Numbered from the stretch's first letter, positions 51,848 through 60,467 are shown. The stretch is DNA of 64,000 nt from Prorocentrum cordatum (GCA_963575745.1 CAUYUJ010005047.1:186001-250000); one strand, 5' to 3'. Translations and numbers: made by a program. The notes: generated from the letters alone by a model not told the origin.

Positions 51848-52087
51848 CTAACTCTTCCTCCTCTTCATAGGGTGGCCGAGGGGGCGCCAGACTTTCGTTG
51901 CCGGTGTGACGGGCAGCCTGGGGGCTCTTTGGTGCAGTGGTCTCCCATTGCTGTCGTCCTCCTCCGCCGACAGCTGGCCTGGGTTTTTGTGTCTTAGTCC
52001 TCCGACTTGTGGTGACGAAGGAGGAGGGGCAGGAGAAGAGATGAAGGGGGCGAGACGAGGGATGAAGCAGGAAGCGGTGGAGGTGGA

Positions 52088-52283
52088 TCGGGCCGGGCGA
52101 AAGGGGGGGATTGGGAAAGGGGGGGGTACGAAATTTGCTGCATGCAGCTGGTTTCGGCCTCCCCGAGGGGCCCATTCCTCGATACATGGCCGCCTCCCGG
52201 CGCCGGGAGGCGCCGGAAAAATCAGCTACGTGAGCTGATTCTCGAACCCCCCCTTTGCTATCCCCCCCTTTCGCCCGACCCGA
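52088..52283 (+). mobile_element. Family C TIR element, copy C4
   Basis: TIR TCGGGCCGGGCGAAAGGGGG and CCCCTTTCGCCCGACCCGA. Perfect duplication GTGGA at 52083-52087 and 52284-52288. Confidence 0.93.
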
Positions 52284-52439
52284 GTGGAGGACGAGGAAGT
52301 GGAGGGAGTTGGGGGGGGGAGCGGGGAGGGAGGCAGGGAGAGGGAGTACAACGGAGGATTGGAGGAGGGGTGGGATGTTGTGTGAATTACGCTGGTGGGA
52401 GTGCGTGCCAGGGGAGGGAGGCGGCAGCTCTTCTTTTCA

Positions 52440-52575
52440 AAACACTTGACCCCTATGCCCCCTCCAGCTCCTCTGCTTTTTCTTCGTTGCATCATGCCCC
52501 TCCCTCCCGCATCCTCCGCTCCTGTCCTTCTCTTCCCCCCCACCTTGGGAGGGCTCCGTTCTTTCTGTGGCAGGA
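52440..52575 (+). promoter_or_regulatory. Splice-acceptor-like region before the ubiquitin start
   Basis: A long pyrimidine-rich stretch ends TTCTTTCTGTGGCAG, two bases before the ATG. It fits a cis 3' splice site or, if this is a dinoflagellate, a spliced-leader trans-splice acceptor. This is inference from pattern only. Confidence 0.45.
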
Positions 52576-52704
52576 ATGCAGATCTTCATCAAGACGCTGA
52601 CAGGCAAGCGGCCCTCTCTTGACGTGGACCCTGCTGATACTGTGGACACAGTGAAAGCGAAGATCTTCGAGAAGGATAGCGATCACCCCTGCTGGGACGG
52701 TTAA
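52576..52704 (+). CDS. Ubiquitin N-terminal half (residues 1-35), exon or broken copy
   Basis: ATG at 52576; 42 codons to a stop. It reads [11 protein letters not shown], then [17 protein letters not shown] and FEKDS. About 23 of 35 positions are identical to canonical ubiquitin, including Lys6, Leu8, Lys11, Lys27, Lys29 and Lys33. Similarity in this frame ends at residue 35. The last codons (DHPCWDG) then diverge, although DNA just after still resembles ATC-CCC-CCT of ubiquitin in a shifted frame. The homology is clear; whether this is exon 1 of a live gene or a pseudogene is not. Ubiquitin normally tags proteins for turnover or signalling by its C-terminal Gly-Gly. The matching C-terminal half is at 58906-59034. 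Confidence 0.8.
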   Translation: MQIFIKTLTGKRPSLDVDPADTVDTVKAKIFEKDSDHPCWDG

Positions 52705-52744
52705 TGTGCTGCGGTTCATATCTTGATTGATCGTCTTATCTGGA

Positions 52745-52885
52745 GGATTGAAGCGGTGACGGAAAGAACAAGGCGTGCTTTTTGGAACAGGATTCGTTGT
52801 CAGTGTCGCAGCGGGCGTTATCCATGTTGTGAGGGGACAGCCTTTTGCTATTGGACATCGTGCCCACACTTTCTGGGAAGCCAGG
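52745..52885 (+). mobile_element. Decayed Family N element
   Basis: GTGACGGAAAGAACAAG, TGGAACAGGATTCGTTGTCA, GGACATCGTGCCCAC-TTTCT. Landmarks are in Family N order but eroded. Confidence 0.5.
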
Positions 52886-52889
52886 ACAC

Positions 52890-52985
52890 ATGTGATCAGA
52901 ACGGGCCTTGTTGGGCCTTACTGGGGACTGCGGGGCCTCTTGGGACATTCTTGTTGCCCCCTTGGGCAACAATAGTAGCAATTTG
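52890..52985 (+). repeat. CTTGG-rich repeat family
   Basis: TTGTTGGGCCTTACTGGGGA, GGGGCCTCTTGGGACATTCT. Confidence 0.5.
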
Positions 52986-53574
52986 CAACGACGTTTGGGC
53001 GTTACTTCGACGCTTCTGGATGGCACCTTCCTGGTACTCCTTTCGGCCCCCCCCACTCCAGCCAGACAGGCCGAACTGGGTTCCAGGAGAAGGGGTTTCA
53101 GGAGGGGTTCTTAATCTCGCACTTCGAGACACCTCGGGGTCCAGTGAGTCGTCTGTGCGACAGCCCCGTCTATATTGGACTATCGCTTAACACGGTGACC
53201 TCTGCAGAAGGCAGAAATAGGACACGGCATTGTTTGTCATCGAGTTTGGGTAGGTTTGGCAACGCACGGGCATGATGCATCGCACAATGCTATCGTTCGG
53301 TTACGCGGCCATAGTTTACATTCCAGCAGATTCACCGTCTTGGGATGATGTCGACCAGAAGCGCGGTAGAACTTGGAAATTGTGTGTGTGTTTTTTAGAT
53401 TGCTGTCCTCTGCAGGACCGCTGAACGGGAATGCGCTTCGGGCCTTCTTGATGTAATCTTGATGTGGCACCTCGGCAGGAAGGGCCCGGGGGACTGGGGA
53501 AACTGAAGGCTGAGCCAGGGCCGCCATTCGGCTCCTAACAGTCCTGGGGATCCAGGCTGGAACTTAGTGGGCCC

Positions 53575-53790
53575 TGGAAACGACAGGGCCGTTTTTTTCG
53601 GGCTCCGTTTTGCCGTTTTTTTGCCGATTCCGACGCCGTTTTTTTACCGGTTCCGTCGCCTTTTTTTTGACCGGTTCCGGCTCCGGTTCCAATCCTGGAG
53701 CTGTTTTTTTGCCGTTTCCGGTCGCCGTTTGTTTTCCGTTTCCATGTTCAAGGGACATTTTTTTGGAAACGGTAAAAAAAGGGCCCTGCC
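53575..53790 (+). repeat. CCGTTTTTTTGCCG-type degenerate repeat
   Basis: T runs of 5-8 alternate with GCCG/CCGGTTCCG words every 20-30 bases. Confidence 0.6.
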
Positions 53791-53819
53791 GTTTCTGGTG
53801 GCCCACAAAGGGCTGGAAA

Positions 53820-54089
53820 CGTAGAGGCGTCCAGCCCACGTGGGTCAGGGTCAGGCGATGCCGAGGGGGGTGAGAACCAGGAGTGATGGGCTTGGCATCG
53901 CTCGGCCGTGTGCATTCTTCCTTCGGCGAGGACCCTCGAGGAGCATCCTTGATCATTTGGCGAAAAAACCACGCACGAAACCGAAAAAAACACAAAACAT
54001 GGACGTCCGAGCGATGGCGAGTAGAGGTGTCCAGCCCACGTGGGTCAGGGTCAGGAGATGCCGAGGGGCATGAGAGCCAGGAGTGATGG
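53820..54089 (+). repeat. ~67-bp direct repeat on both sides of B3
   Basis: GTAGAGG-GTCCAGCCCACG, TGGGTCAGGGTCAGG and ATGCCGAGGGG occur at 53822-53888 and again at 54021-54089. Confidence 0.85.
53892..54020 (+). mobile_element. Family B TIR element, copy B3
   Basis: Full-length (TTGGCATCGCTCGGCCGTGT to GTCCGAGCGATGGCGA). It has no readable 5-bp duplication. Instead it sits between 67-base direct repeats. Confidence 0.85.
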
Positions 54090-54145
54090 GGGGGGGGAGG
54101 GCCGCGTCGGGGGGCAGAGGGAGCCTGTGGCCAGGCTGCAGAGAG

Positions 54146-54309
54146 TCAGGAGGGAAAGAAACACACAGACTTAATCAACCGTCGATCCCCAGGAAAATAT
54201 GCAAAAATATGGGAAGTGGGGGGGAAGACGAAAATCCCAAAAATTCGGAAAATATAAGGAATCTTGTTTTTTGTGTGTGTATTTATTTGTGTGTCCCAGG
54301 GCCCCTTCA
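54146..54309 (+). mobile_element. Family A TIR element, copy A9
   Basis: Perfect duplication GAGAG at 54141-54145 and 54310-54314. Confidence 0.93.
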
Positions 54310-54419
54310 GAGAGGAGAAAGCCAGGGGGAACGTGTGAGTGGGGGCATGGGAAGTCGGGTTGGCCCATGGGCGCCGGCCTTCCACAGTCGCGAAAGGATG
54401 TCATTTTGAACACGCGGAT

Positions 54420-55070
54420 TAGCTAGGTCGGGATGCATCGAATGATGAAGAGCATGGCGACTTACACCATTTTCTCTGTTGTGTTTTCCTTTTCTCCTTG
54501 TGGGAGCCTGGTGGGGCCCGGCAGATGACGGCGTGGCGCCAGGAGTGGGTCTTGGGTCCATGGGTCTCGAACCAGTGCCAGCAGCGTCGCGGATATCCTG
54601 GGGCGTTCGGTGGCTCCCATCCGCGGCTGCAGATTTTGTGTTGTTAATGTTGGCGCTGCCCCCAGCCTGGCCCGATCCAGGAACACCTGACACTGCCTTG
54701 AAGTGCAGCTGCATTCTGACAGGTACAGTTGCCAAACACAGTAAGTCCACACATGCTGCTGCGAAGCATCAGACACATCAGGCGACCAACCATGCAGTAA
54801 TGTGTCAGTTCCATCACAAGGGGAGCGTGCCGCCGCCGTCCCTCCGCGAGCTAACCCGCAAGGGGGCACGGAGGCGGATACCTCTGCGCTCCTGTCGCAG
54901 AGGCGCAAACACTGCCTGTGGCGCGTTGGGTAGCCCGTTTCCCCACAGAAAGTCGGTACGCTCCGTCGCCAGCTTCGGGCGGCAGATTGGCCTCACGACT
55001 CGGGGGGGAAGCTGCTCCCGCTCCGTGGACCCTGGCGCCCACACGCCAGGCCCATGGATCCCGAAGCCAT
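54420..55070. other. No confident feature
   Basis: Several short open frames of mixed composition lie on both strands, with no repeat family and no resolvable exon. Confidence 0.25.
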
Positions 55071-55071
55071 T

Positions 55072-55307
55072 CGGTTTCCTGCTGACCCGGGTCAATCCAG
55101 ACCCGGGTCAGCAGGAAACCAAAAACTGCAATGCAGGAAAAAAAACTGCAACGCAGGTCTTCGCAAACCCGGGTCAGCCAATATGCACGGCCGCCTCGCG
55201 GCCACGAGCGGCTCGCTAACCCGGGTCAGCCAGAGGGGGTCTTCGCAGGATCCTGCAGGATCTGGTGCCCTGGCTGACCCCCGTTTGCATTGACCCCCGT
55301 CTCAAGG
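55072..55307 (-). mobile_element. Family G element, copy G3 (inverted)
   Basis: Reverse complement of G1/G2, with TGACCCGGGTCAATCCAGAC, GGTCAGCAGGAAACC, CTTCGCAGGATCCTGCAGG and TTTGCATTGACCCCCGTC. Confidence 0.85.
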
Positions 55308-55399
55308 CTCCCGAAGCCATCGTCCAGCGACCCGGGGCCCTCTCGGACCGTCTTGGGGACCTCCGGGGTCGCCCTGGAAGCCTTTTTGAGTCGGGAGCC

Positions 55400-55668
55400 T
55401 CGAGACGGGAGTCAGTGCAAGCGGGGGTCGGCCAGAGCGCCCGATCCTGCAGGATATCTTGCAGGGCCAGGGTCGCTGACCCGAATTTGGGTGCAGGATC
55501 CTGCAGGATCCTTCGCAGAGGAGGAGGAGGAGGAGGAGGAGGAGGAGGAGGAGGAGGAAGAGGAGGAGGAGGAGGAGGAGGAGGAGGAGGCGGAGGAGGA
55601 GGAGGACAAGATTCTGCGAGGCCTGACTGACCAGGGTCTGGATTGACCCGGGTCAGAAGATCCCCGAA
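55400..55668 (+). mobile_element. Family G element, copy G4, with a (GGA)n array inside
   Basis: GGAGTCAGTGCAAGCGGGGG, then two GATCCTGCAGGAT words, then ~90 bases of GGA (55518-55605), then TCTGGATTGACCCGGGTCAG. The array replaces the middle of the element. G3 and G4 lie head to head. Confidence 0.75.
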
Positions 55669-55883
55669 GCCAGACTGGCGTGTCCCCGATTCTGGCTGCC
55701 GATTCTCAGGAGAGGTGCCGCTTGTCATTCGATACCCTCGTTGTGACCCGCCCGTGCTTCCATGGTCGACCTCTGGACGAGCTCTGGGCGCGAGGGTGCA
55801 GAGGCGTGGCCCGCACCTGGACGGAGCCAGGCCGGAGTCGCGCTCACGATCCGGCCGCTGGGATCCGCGGAGGCTCCCATGGT

Positions 55884-56096
55884 CAAGCAGTGGCGAAGCG
55901 TCCTGGCTCGCCTATAGCCCTACCAAACACTGTTCTAAGAACCTTTTGTGGTTTCCACGAAATGTTCTTAGACCATTTCTTGCGGAGTCTGTCTTGTGTT
56001 ATCGTATCTTGTTTTTGTTCCTAGAACATGTTTGGGTTCTACGAACCTCTCGTGGTATGAGTATAGGAATGCCGGGACGGTGGGTCCCTGCTCAAC
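55884..56096 (+). repeat. Family L repeat, copy L2
   Basis: GTTCTAAGAACC, TTGTGGTTTCCACGAAATGT, CTAGAACATGTTTGGGTTCT and GGAATGCCGGGACGG match L1 in order. Confidence 0.75.
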
Positions 56097-56169
56097 ATGG
56101 AGGCTCACCTGCGAGGCGCTTCCTCTGCGCTCGCTGCCCCGCGAGGAGGCCGCCCTTACCAGTTTGAGA

Positions 56170-56290
56170 CATATCCCTATCCCTATGGTTGGCATCACCT
56201 CACCTCGATGCCGATCTTATAAGGATCCCCTCCGTTTCTGAGGGTCTATCCCTAAGATTGTCCTCGCTGTTGGCTCGCCCATCTTATGGA
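56170..56290 (+). mobile_element. Family I TIR element, copy I3
   Basis: CCCTATCCCTATGGTTGGCA at the left, TTATGGATAGGGATA at the right, and internal TCTATCCCTAAGATTG. It abuts H2. Confidence 0.65.
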
Positions 56291-56512
56291 TAGGGATAAT
56301 CAGAGCCCCGAATCATCAGGGGTAACTCGGGTCAGGGATAACTCGCGTTCGTTTTTCGGGAATCCGAACCTGAGTTACCCCGGACCCGAGTTACCCCGGA
56401 TAACTCGGGCGTCCAGAGCCCCGAATCATCAGGGATAATTCGGGTTCGTTTTTCGGGAATCCAAACCCGAGTTACCCCGGACCCGAGTTACCCCGGATAA
56501 CTCGGGCGCCCA
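56291..56512 (+). mobile_element. Family H element, head-to-tail dimer H2
   Basis: Two units like H1, starting CAGAGCCCCGAATCATCAGG at 56290 and 56414. The second unit lacks about 15 bases. Confidence 0.8.
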
Positions 56513-56687
56513 AGAGAGGCTGGTGACGCCCGCGCCGCCGGCCGCCCGAGCCGCCCCGCGGGCCAGGAGGGCATCCGGCCGGAGCGCCAGCGCCTCATCT
56601 TCGAGGGCAGGCCGCTGGAGGGCTGGCGCGCGCCCCGGCCCCTCGCCGCGGGTGGGCCTGTCGGCGGCACCGCAACGGGTACTGCAG

Positions 56688-56742
56688 GAGGAGGAGGAGG
56701 ACGAGGAGGAGGAGGAGGAGGACGAGGAGGAGGAGGAGGAGG
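56688..56742. repeat. (GGA)n array
   Basis: GGA/GAC triplets, directly before N5. Confidence 0.9.
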
Positions 56743-56743
56743 C

Positions 56744-56957
56744 TGCACGAACGAGATGGGCACGGGAAGAATGGGCACAATGCCCGACAGCGGATCTGGT
56801 TCATTTTGAGCAGGACTCGCTGTCCACGCCGCCGCGGCCTGTGTTCATGCAAGACAGAAGGCCGCCCGCACAACAGCGGCCGCTGTTGTTTTTTGGACAG
56901 CATTTGTTGTTGGGCACTGTACCCATTCTTTCCGTACCCATTTCGGGCGTCTAAGCA
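56744..56957 (+). mobile_element. Family N TIR element, copy N5 (longest)
   Basis: GAGATGGGCACGGGAAGAAT on the left mirrors CCATTCTTTCCGTACCCATT on the right. Internal landmarks are AGCAGGACTCGCTGTCCACG, CAACAGCGGCCGCTGTTG, TTGTTGTTGGGCACTGT. Confidence 0.85.
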
Positions 56958-56965
56958 ACGGGTAT

Positions 56966-57558
56966 TTGGGAGATTTGCCGACAGTTGCCAGTTTTGGGCC
57001 TCTGTCTGGCACTGCAGCCTTGCCCACATCGGAGAGGATTGGCTTCGCCGGGTCGCTGGCCGAAGTGCCCGTCAGTGGAGTCCCCGTGAGAGGGGCGTTT
57101 AGCCTGAAGTTCTGGCTCCAGGTGCTGGTGCGATCTTCGGGAGGTAGCGGGGTGCCACTGACTTGGGCGTGAGGTCCCGGGGCCAACGAGGTGTCCAAGA
57201 ATACGCTTCCTTTTTTCTGCGTTTTTCGCTACGTTTTCGTTATGTGCTCCTCTTTGTCAACGGTGGGTCGTTCCAGTTGCGTTCCAGGTCGCTCCTGCCC
57301 AGTTTCGCCCCAGAACGAGCTGTCTCAGAACGATCCTGGAGCGACATTGCAGCGAAAACCAAAAGCGCGTGCACCATCGAGCAGTCTCGTGACCTTGCAC
57401 ATGAAATGCAACGCTGCCGTTGGAAGCCCGTCACCGTATCACTGACTCCTTCGTGTTTGTCAGCAGGCCTGTCGCTTCTTCGGCAGCGACACAATATCCC
57501 CAAGGCGGCGTGCCATTCAGAAGGCTTCTCCCGTGCATGCTGTGGTGTTGGGTCTTAA
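56966..57558 (+). CDS. Candidate two-part coding region, unrecognised
   Basis: The first part (56966-57172) reads LPTVASFGPLSGTAALPTSE, RIGFAGSLAEVPVSGVPVRG and AFSLKFWLQVLV. A pyrimidine-rich stretch (57205-57280) ending GTTCCAG could be an intron end. The second part, in another frame to 57558, reads PSFAPERAVSERSWSDIAAK, TKSACTIEQSRDLAHEMQRC and LLRQRHNIPKAACHSEGFSR. Both parts are balanced in composition. The donor site is not certain (candidates near 57167 and 57191). No family is recognised. Confidence 0.4.
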
Positions 57559-57700
57559 TCTTGACAAGACAGCTCCCCGCGTTTTCCTTCCTCCTCCCGT
57601 TGCCCTCCCCTCCACACGTCCACGTGCGTCTTCCCACACCTGTTTTGGCACAACTACGACGCACACATCTCGTGGCCCCATAGGGAGCCAACGCACAACG
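57535..57700 (-). repeat. Compact relative of the 77-bp-array element
   Basis: GTGTTGGGTCTTAATCTTGA, AGACAGCTCCCCGCG, GTTTTGGCACAACTACGACG and CGTGGCCCCATAGGGAGCC. This is the tail plus a single partial 77-bp monomer, reverse to the 33-kb copy. Confidence 0.6.
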
Positions 57701-57984
57701 GACTCTGGGGGGACTGAAAGAGCTGGGGAAGAACTGGGCACGAATCAGGCGATCGCAAACATGGAGCAAGGGGGCGTGTGCTAGTGACGGGTCCCGCCTC
57801 CGTGGGAAAAATCGCGGTCTTCCGCCGCCGAACGAGGCAGCACCGGCCGCATTTTGGGGAGGGCACCTCCCCCGATCCCTGGATCTGGCGACCGCGCGCC
57901 GAATCCGTGGAGCGCTGAGCTACGCCTGCGCGCCCCCGAGCGGAGCGGCGGCGCACGGGGCCCCGCGGCAGTGCCCGCACGGCG

Positions 57985-58125
57985 GCCCCGCCCCCCTCGG
58001 CACACCCGTCAAGCCTTTCTCTTGGCCCCGTAGGCCTCGACCTGCGGCCCCGCCGGCAGCGCCCGCATGGCGGCCCCGCCCTGTTTCGGCACACCCTTCA
58101 GACGCTTCGTGGCCCCAGAAGGAGA
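57985..58125 (-). repeat. GGCACACCC-TTCGTGGCCCC duplicated segment
   Basis: Two tandem relatives of the array-element border (TCGGCACACCCTTCAGACGC, TTCGTGGCCCC), plus two copies of GCGGCCCCGCC. Confidence 0.55.
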
Positions 58126-58138
58126 TCCACCAAAGGCG

Positions 58139-58312
58139 ACACTCTCGGAGGTGGATGGACCTCCTACTTTGACACGTCGATTAAGAAATCGGCCGCTTTC
58201 GGTTCGCGAGAGGGCGTCGCGGCCGGCATTTTTGCGGGTCCAGGTCCGTCGGTTTCGGTCCCAGGCCGTTTTCACAAAGGTGAGGTTTACTAAAGGGAGG
58301 TTTGTCCACCGC
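58139..58312 (+). repeat. Family O repeat, copy O3 (uninterrupted)
   Basis: GACACGTCGATTAAGAAAT, GAGAGGGCGTCGCGGCCGGC, GGGTCCAGGTCCGTCGGTTT, TTTACTAAAGGGAGGTTTG. The intact GGAGGTTTGTCCACCGCTG serves as the empty site for A6. Confidence 0.8.
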
Positions 58313-59332
58313 TGATACTCACAAGGATGGTACTCGCAACTGCCGACGGTTGGGTCTTTCGCCAGGCTGCTTTTGGACGTGGCCGATCTGTTGGGCGTTG
58401 CCGATCTGGTGGACGTGGCCGTTCTGGCTCAAGTGCTCGTGCGATTTGGCGGATGTGGCCGATCTGGGTGTGCATTGCGCAGCCTGTTTGGAAGCACTGG
58501 CTGGGCCAGTTCTCTCTCGCCTCGGAAGTCGGTCCCCGAGCCCCAGGGGTTTTCCATTGGGCCAGCGCCTCATCCTGAGAAGTGCATTGACGGCCCTGGT
58601 AGAGGACCCCAGGGGCCCCAAAACGGCTAAACATGTCGCGGACATCTTTCTTGGACCCGCGTCGTGCATGCCACTTCTCACAGGACATCGTCGCCAGGCT
58701 AGATTTCAGAATGGACAAACATGTGTATGTGTATGTGTGCGTGCTCGCGGTCGAAGGGAAGCCGTCGACATGTTCAGATTGGGGGAGCGAGACAGCCACC
58801 CCGAGCTGTGCCAGAAGTTGACGCCTACCAGCGTTCTCTCTGAGCACGTGCACCAGTCGATCCTTTTCTCATTTGAAGCACGGTAAGTCGGGCACTTGGG
58901 GCCGAATTATTATCCACGATCGACAGCGGTTCCGTCCGTCATGGGAGCGGCGGTTTTCCGCAAGGTATACCATGCACGAGTACAATGTGCAGGACGAGTC
59001 GACGCTCTTTATGGTACTCTCTTCCGCTTGTGGGCTTTCTCAGTCAAGCGCCGTTGGCATTGGTTCTTCTCATATCTCTGGGGTTCGTCCCTGTCTGCCG
59101 CTTCCTGCCAGTTCGGTTGCATCAGCGCTTCGCCTGCCAGGGGGATGGCGAAGAGCCAGAATGTCGCCTTATTATCCAATCCTCGACTTCACTTCAACAC
59201 GCGGGAGCCTCCAGGGAGCTGCTTTGGGATAGTCCTGGGCCCTGCTGTGGCCGCCACCAGTTGGTCTCTTGGCCGGTCCTGGACCATCTCAGGACCATCG
59301 GGGTGGATCGGGGACCCGTGAGACCCGAGTAA
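58302..59332 (+). CDS. Candidate two-exon gene overlapping the ubiquitin C-terminal homology
   Basis: The first segment (58302-58882) is open for 193 codons and ends VLSEHVHQSILFSFEAR at a consensus donor, CACG|GTAAGT. Its last ~90 codons look coding (RREAVDMFRLGERDSHPELC). Splicing to GTGCAG|G at 58992/58993 removes 110 bases and keeps frame. It then reads SLWYSLPLVGFLSQAPLALV, LLISLGFVPVCRFLPVRLHQ, GDGEEPECRLIIQSSTSLQH and on to a stop at 59332. There is one probable membrane helix. The ubiquitin-like reading uses a different frame over 58906-59034, so the two cannot both be the main product there. A minus reading (58290-58853) is also open. Confidence 0.4.
58906..59034 (+). CDS. Ubiquitin C-terminal half (residues ~36-76), exon or broken copy
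   Basis: The + frame reads IIHDRQRF (ubiquitin IPPDQQRL), a diverged middle, then TMHEYNVQDESTLFMVL (ubiquitin TLSDYNIQKESTLHLVL) and SSACG. Identities include Asp39, Gln41, Arg42, Arg54, Thr55, Tyr59, Asn60, Gln62, Glu64, Ser65, Thr66, Leu67, Val70 and Leu71, with one inserted residue near 55. Lys63 is Asp, and the terminal LRLRGG is SSACG, so it could not be conjugated like ubiquitin. It takes up almost exactly where the N-terminal half at 52576 stops, on the same strand. The junction and splice sites are not resolved. Confidence 0.7.
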
Positions 59333-59514
59333 GCCGGAGCTCGGGTTCGCCGAAGTTTTGTGGACGAGCGCGTCCAGGAGTTTGACGGTCCGGTTTTCGT
59401 GGGCTGTCTGCAGCGGGAGCCCGCGTCAAAGTTCGGATTGGAGTCCGTTATTTTCATAAGGCCCCCGTCCTCGTCGCGCCCTGCGTCGTCGTCATTCTTC
59501 CGTCATCTGTCGTC

Positions 59515-59670
59515 GCCGCCGCAGGCGTCATCGTCGTCGTGGTCGTCATCGTCGTCGGTGTCGTCGTCGCCGTCGTCTTCGTCGTCGCCGTGGCCATGGC
59601 CGTGCCCGTGCCCGTGGCCGTCGTCTCCGTTGCCGCCGTCGTCATCGCCGTCGTCTTCGTCGTCAAGGCG
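59515..59670. repeat. (TCG)n-rich microsatellite
   Basis: GTCGTCGTC and GCCGTGGCC words; degenerate triplet array. Confidence 0.85.
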
Positions 59671-59999
59671 AGTCCCCCGTACCCGAGTCTTACGTCTCCC
59701 CGAGCGGAGGGACATTTTTGGGACCGCTGCGACGACGCCTGTGGGCGGCAGCTCAGGGCCGCGCCGCCCTCGGGCCACACCGAGCCTGCCGAGCGGGTCA
59801 CCCGGGGGGCCCTCCAGGGACGCATCCGCACGCCGAGCTCGCAAGCGGCGGGTGCTCGGGGCGCGGCCTCGGCGCGGCTCGATGCCAGTCGTTGCAATGT
59901 GTTTCTCTTGGGGCCCGTGTGCTGCGCCCCGTGTGGGATCGGGCGGTCTTCGGGGCCAGCTGAGGGCCTCTGGGGGTCCATGGGCCACGAGGTGCTTGA

Positions 60000-60042
60000 G
60001 GAGGAGGAGGAGGAGGAGGAGGAGGAGGAGGAGGAGGAGGAG
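60000..60042. repeat. (GGA)n array, short
   Basis: About 14 GGA triplets. Confidence 0.9.
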
Positions 60043-60270
60043 CGTGAGGGGGGCGTGCCGAATTGTGACTCCAGGAAGAGAGTGGAAGGACGACCTCGCA
60101 CGCCGTGGACCCCAGATCGCTTCGTCGAGCTGTTCTGCCAGAAGGGAGCCCCTGCAGACGACGACCACATCCAGGGGTCTCCAGGGTATCCGTTCGGCCC
60201 GCAGGGGCCCCACGACTCTGGCAGAGTCCCCCCTCGACGCCGAGGCTTCCACAGACGTCCCGCGAGGTCC

Positions 60271-60467
60271 TTGGTACTCCAGATTTCGTGATAAAGGGAG
60301 GGGGGTCTCATTTCGGGGGGGGTGTCTCTTCCAGGCCATCTTGGAGGGCCTGGGGGGGGTCTGGGGACAATGTTTTGGAGGGTTCTCCCACGGGGGAGGT
60401 CTGAAATGGCTTGTCTTGGAGGGTCCAGACCCCCTCCCTTTTATTACGAAATCTGGAGTATCCTTTC
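60271..60467. mobile_element. Family K TIR element, copy K2
   Basis: GGTACTCCAGATTTCGTGAT with AAAGGGAGGGGGGTCT on the left mirrors AGACCCCCTCCCTTTTATTA and CGAAATCTGGAGTA on the right. TCCTT lies just outside both ends. Confidence 0.85.

Larger units (their letters stand above)
51145..51900 (+). repeat. ~112-bp tandem repeat with H1 and D3 nested in it
   Basis: Units carry GGCCTTCTCTACCCCTCAT, TCATTCATCTCAGCGGCGTA, TAACTCTTCCT and TAGGGTGGC-GAGGGGGCG. Whole or partial units lie at 51150, 51265, 51575 and 51850. H1 and D3 interrupt the series. Confidence 0.75.

Noticed and set aside
58413-58433. Dinoflagellate spliced-leader-like sequence (CGTGGCCGTTCTGGCTCAAG)
   Set aside because: It resembles the leader at about 17 of 21 positions but lies in a local GTGGCCGATCTG-type repeat that explains most of the match.
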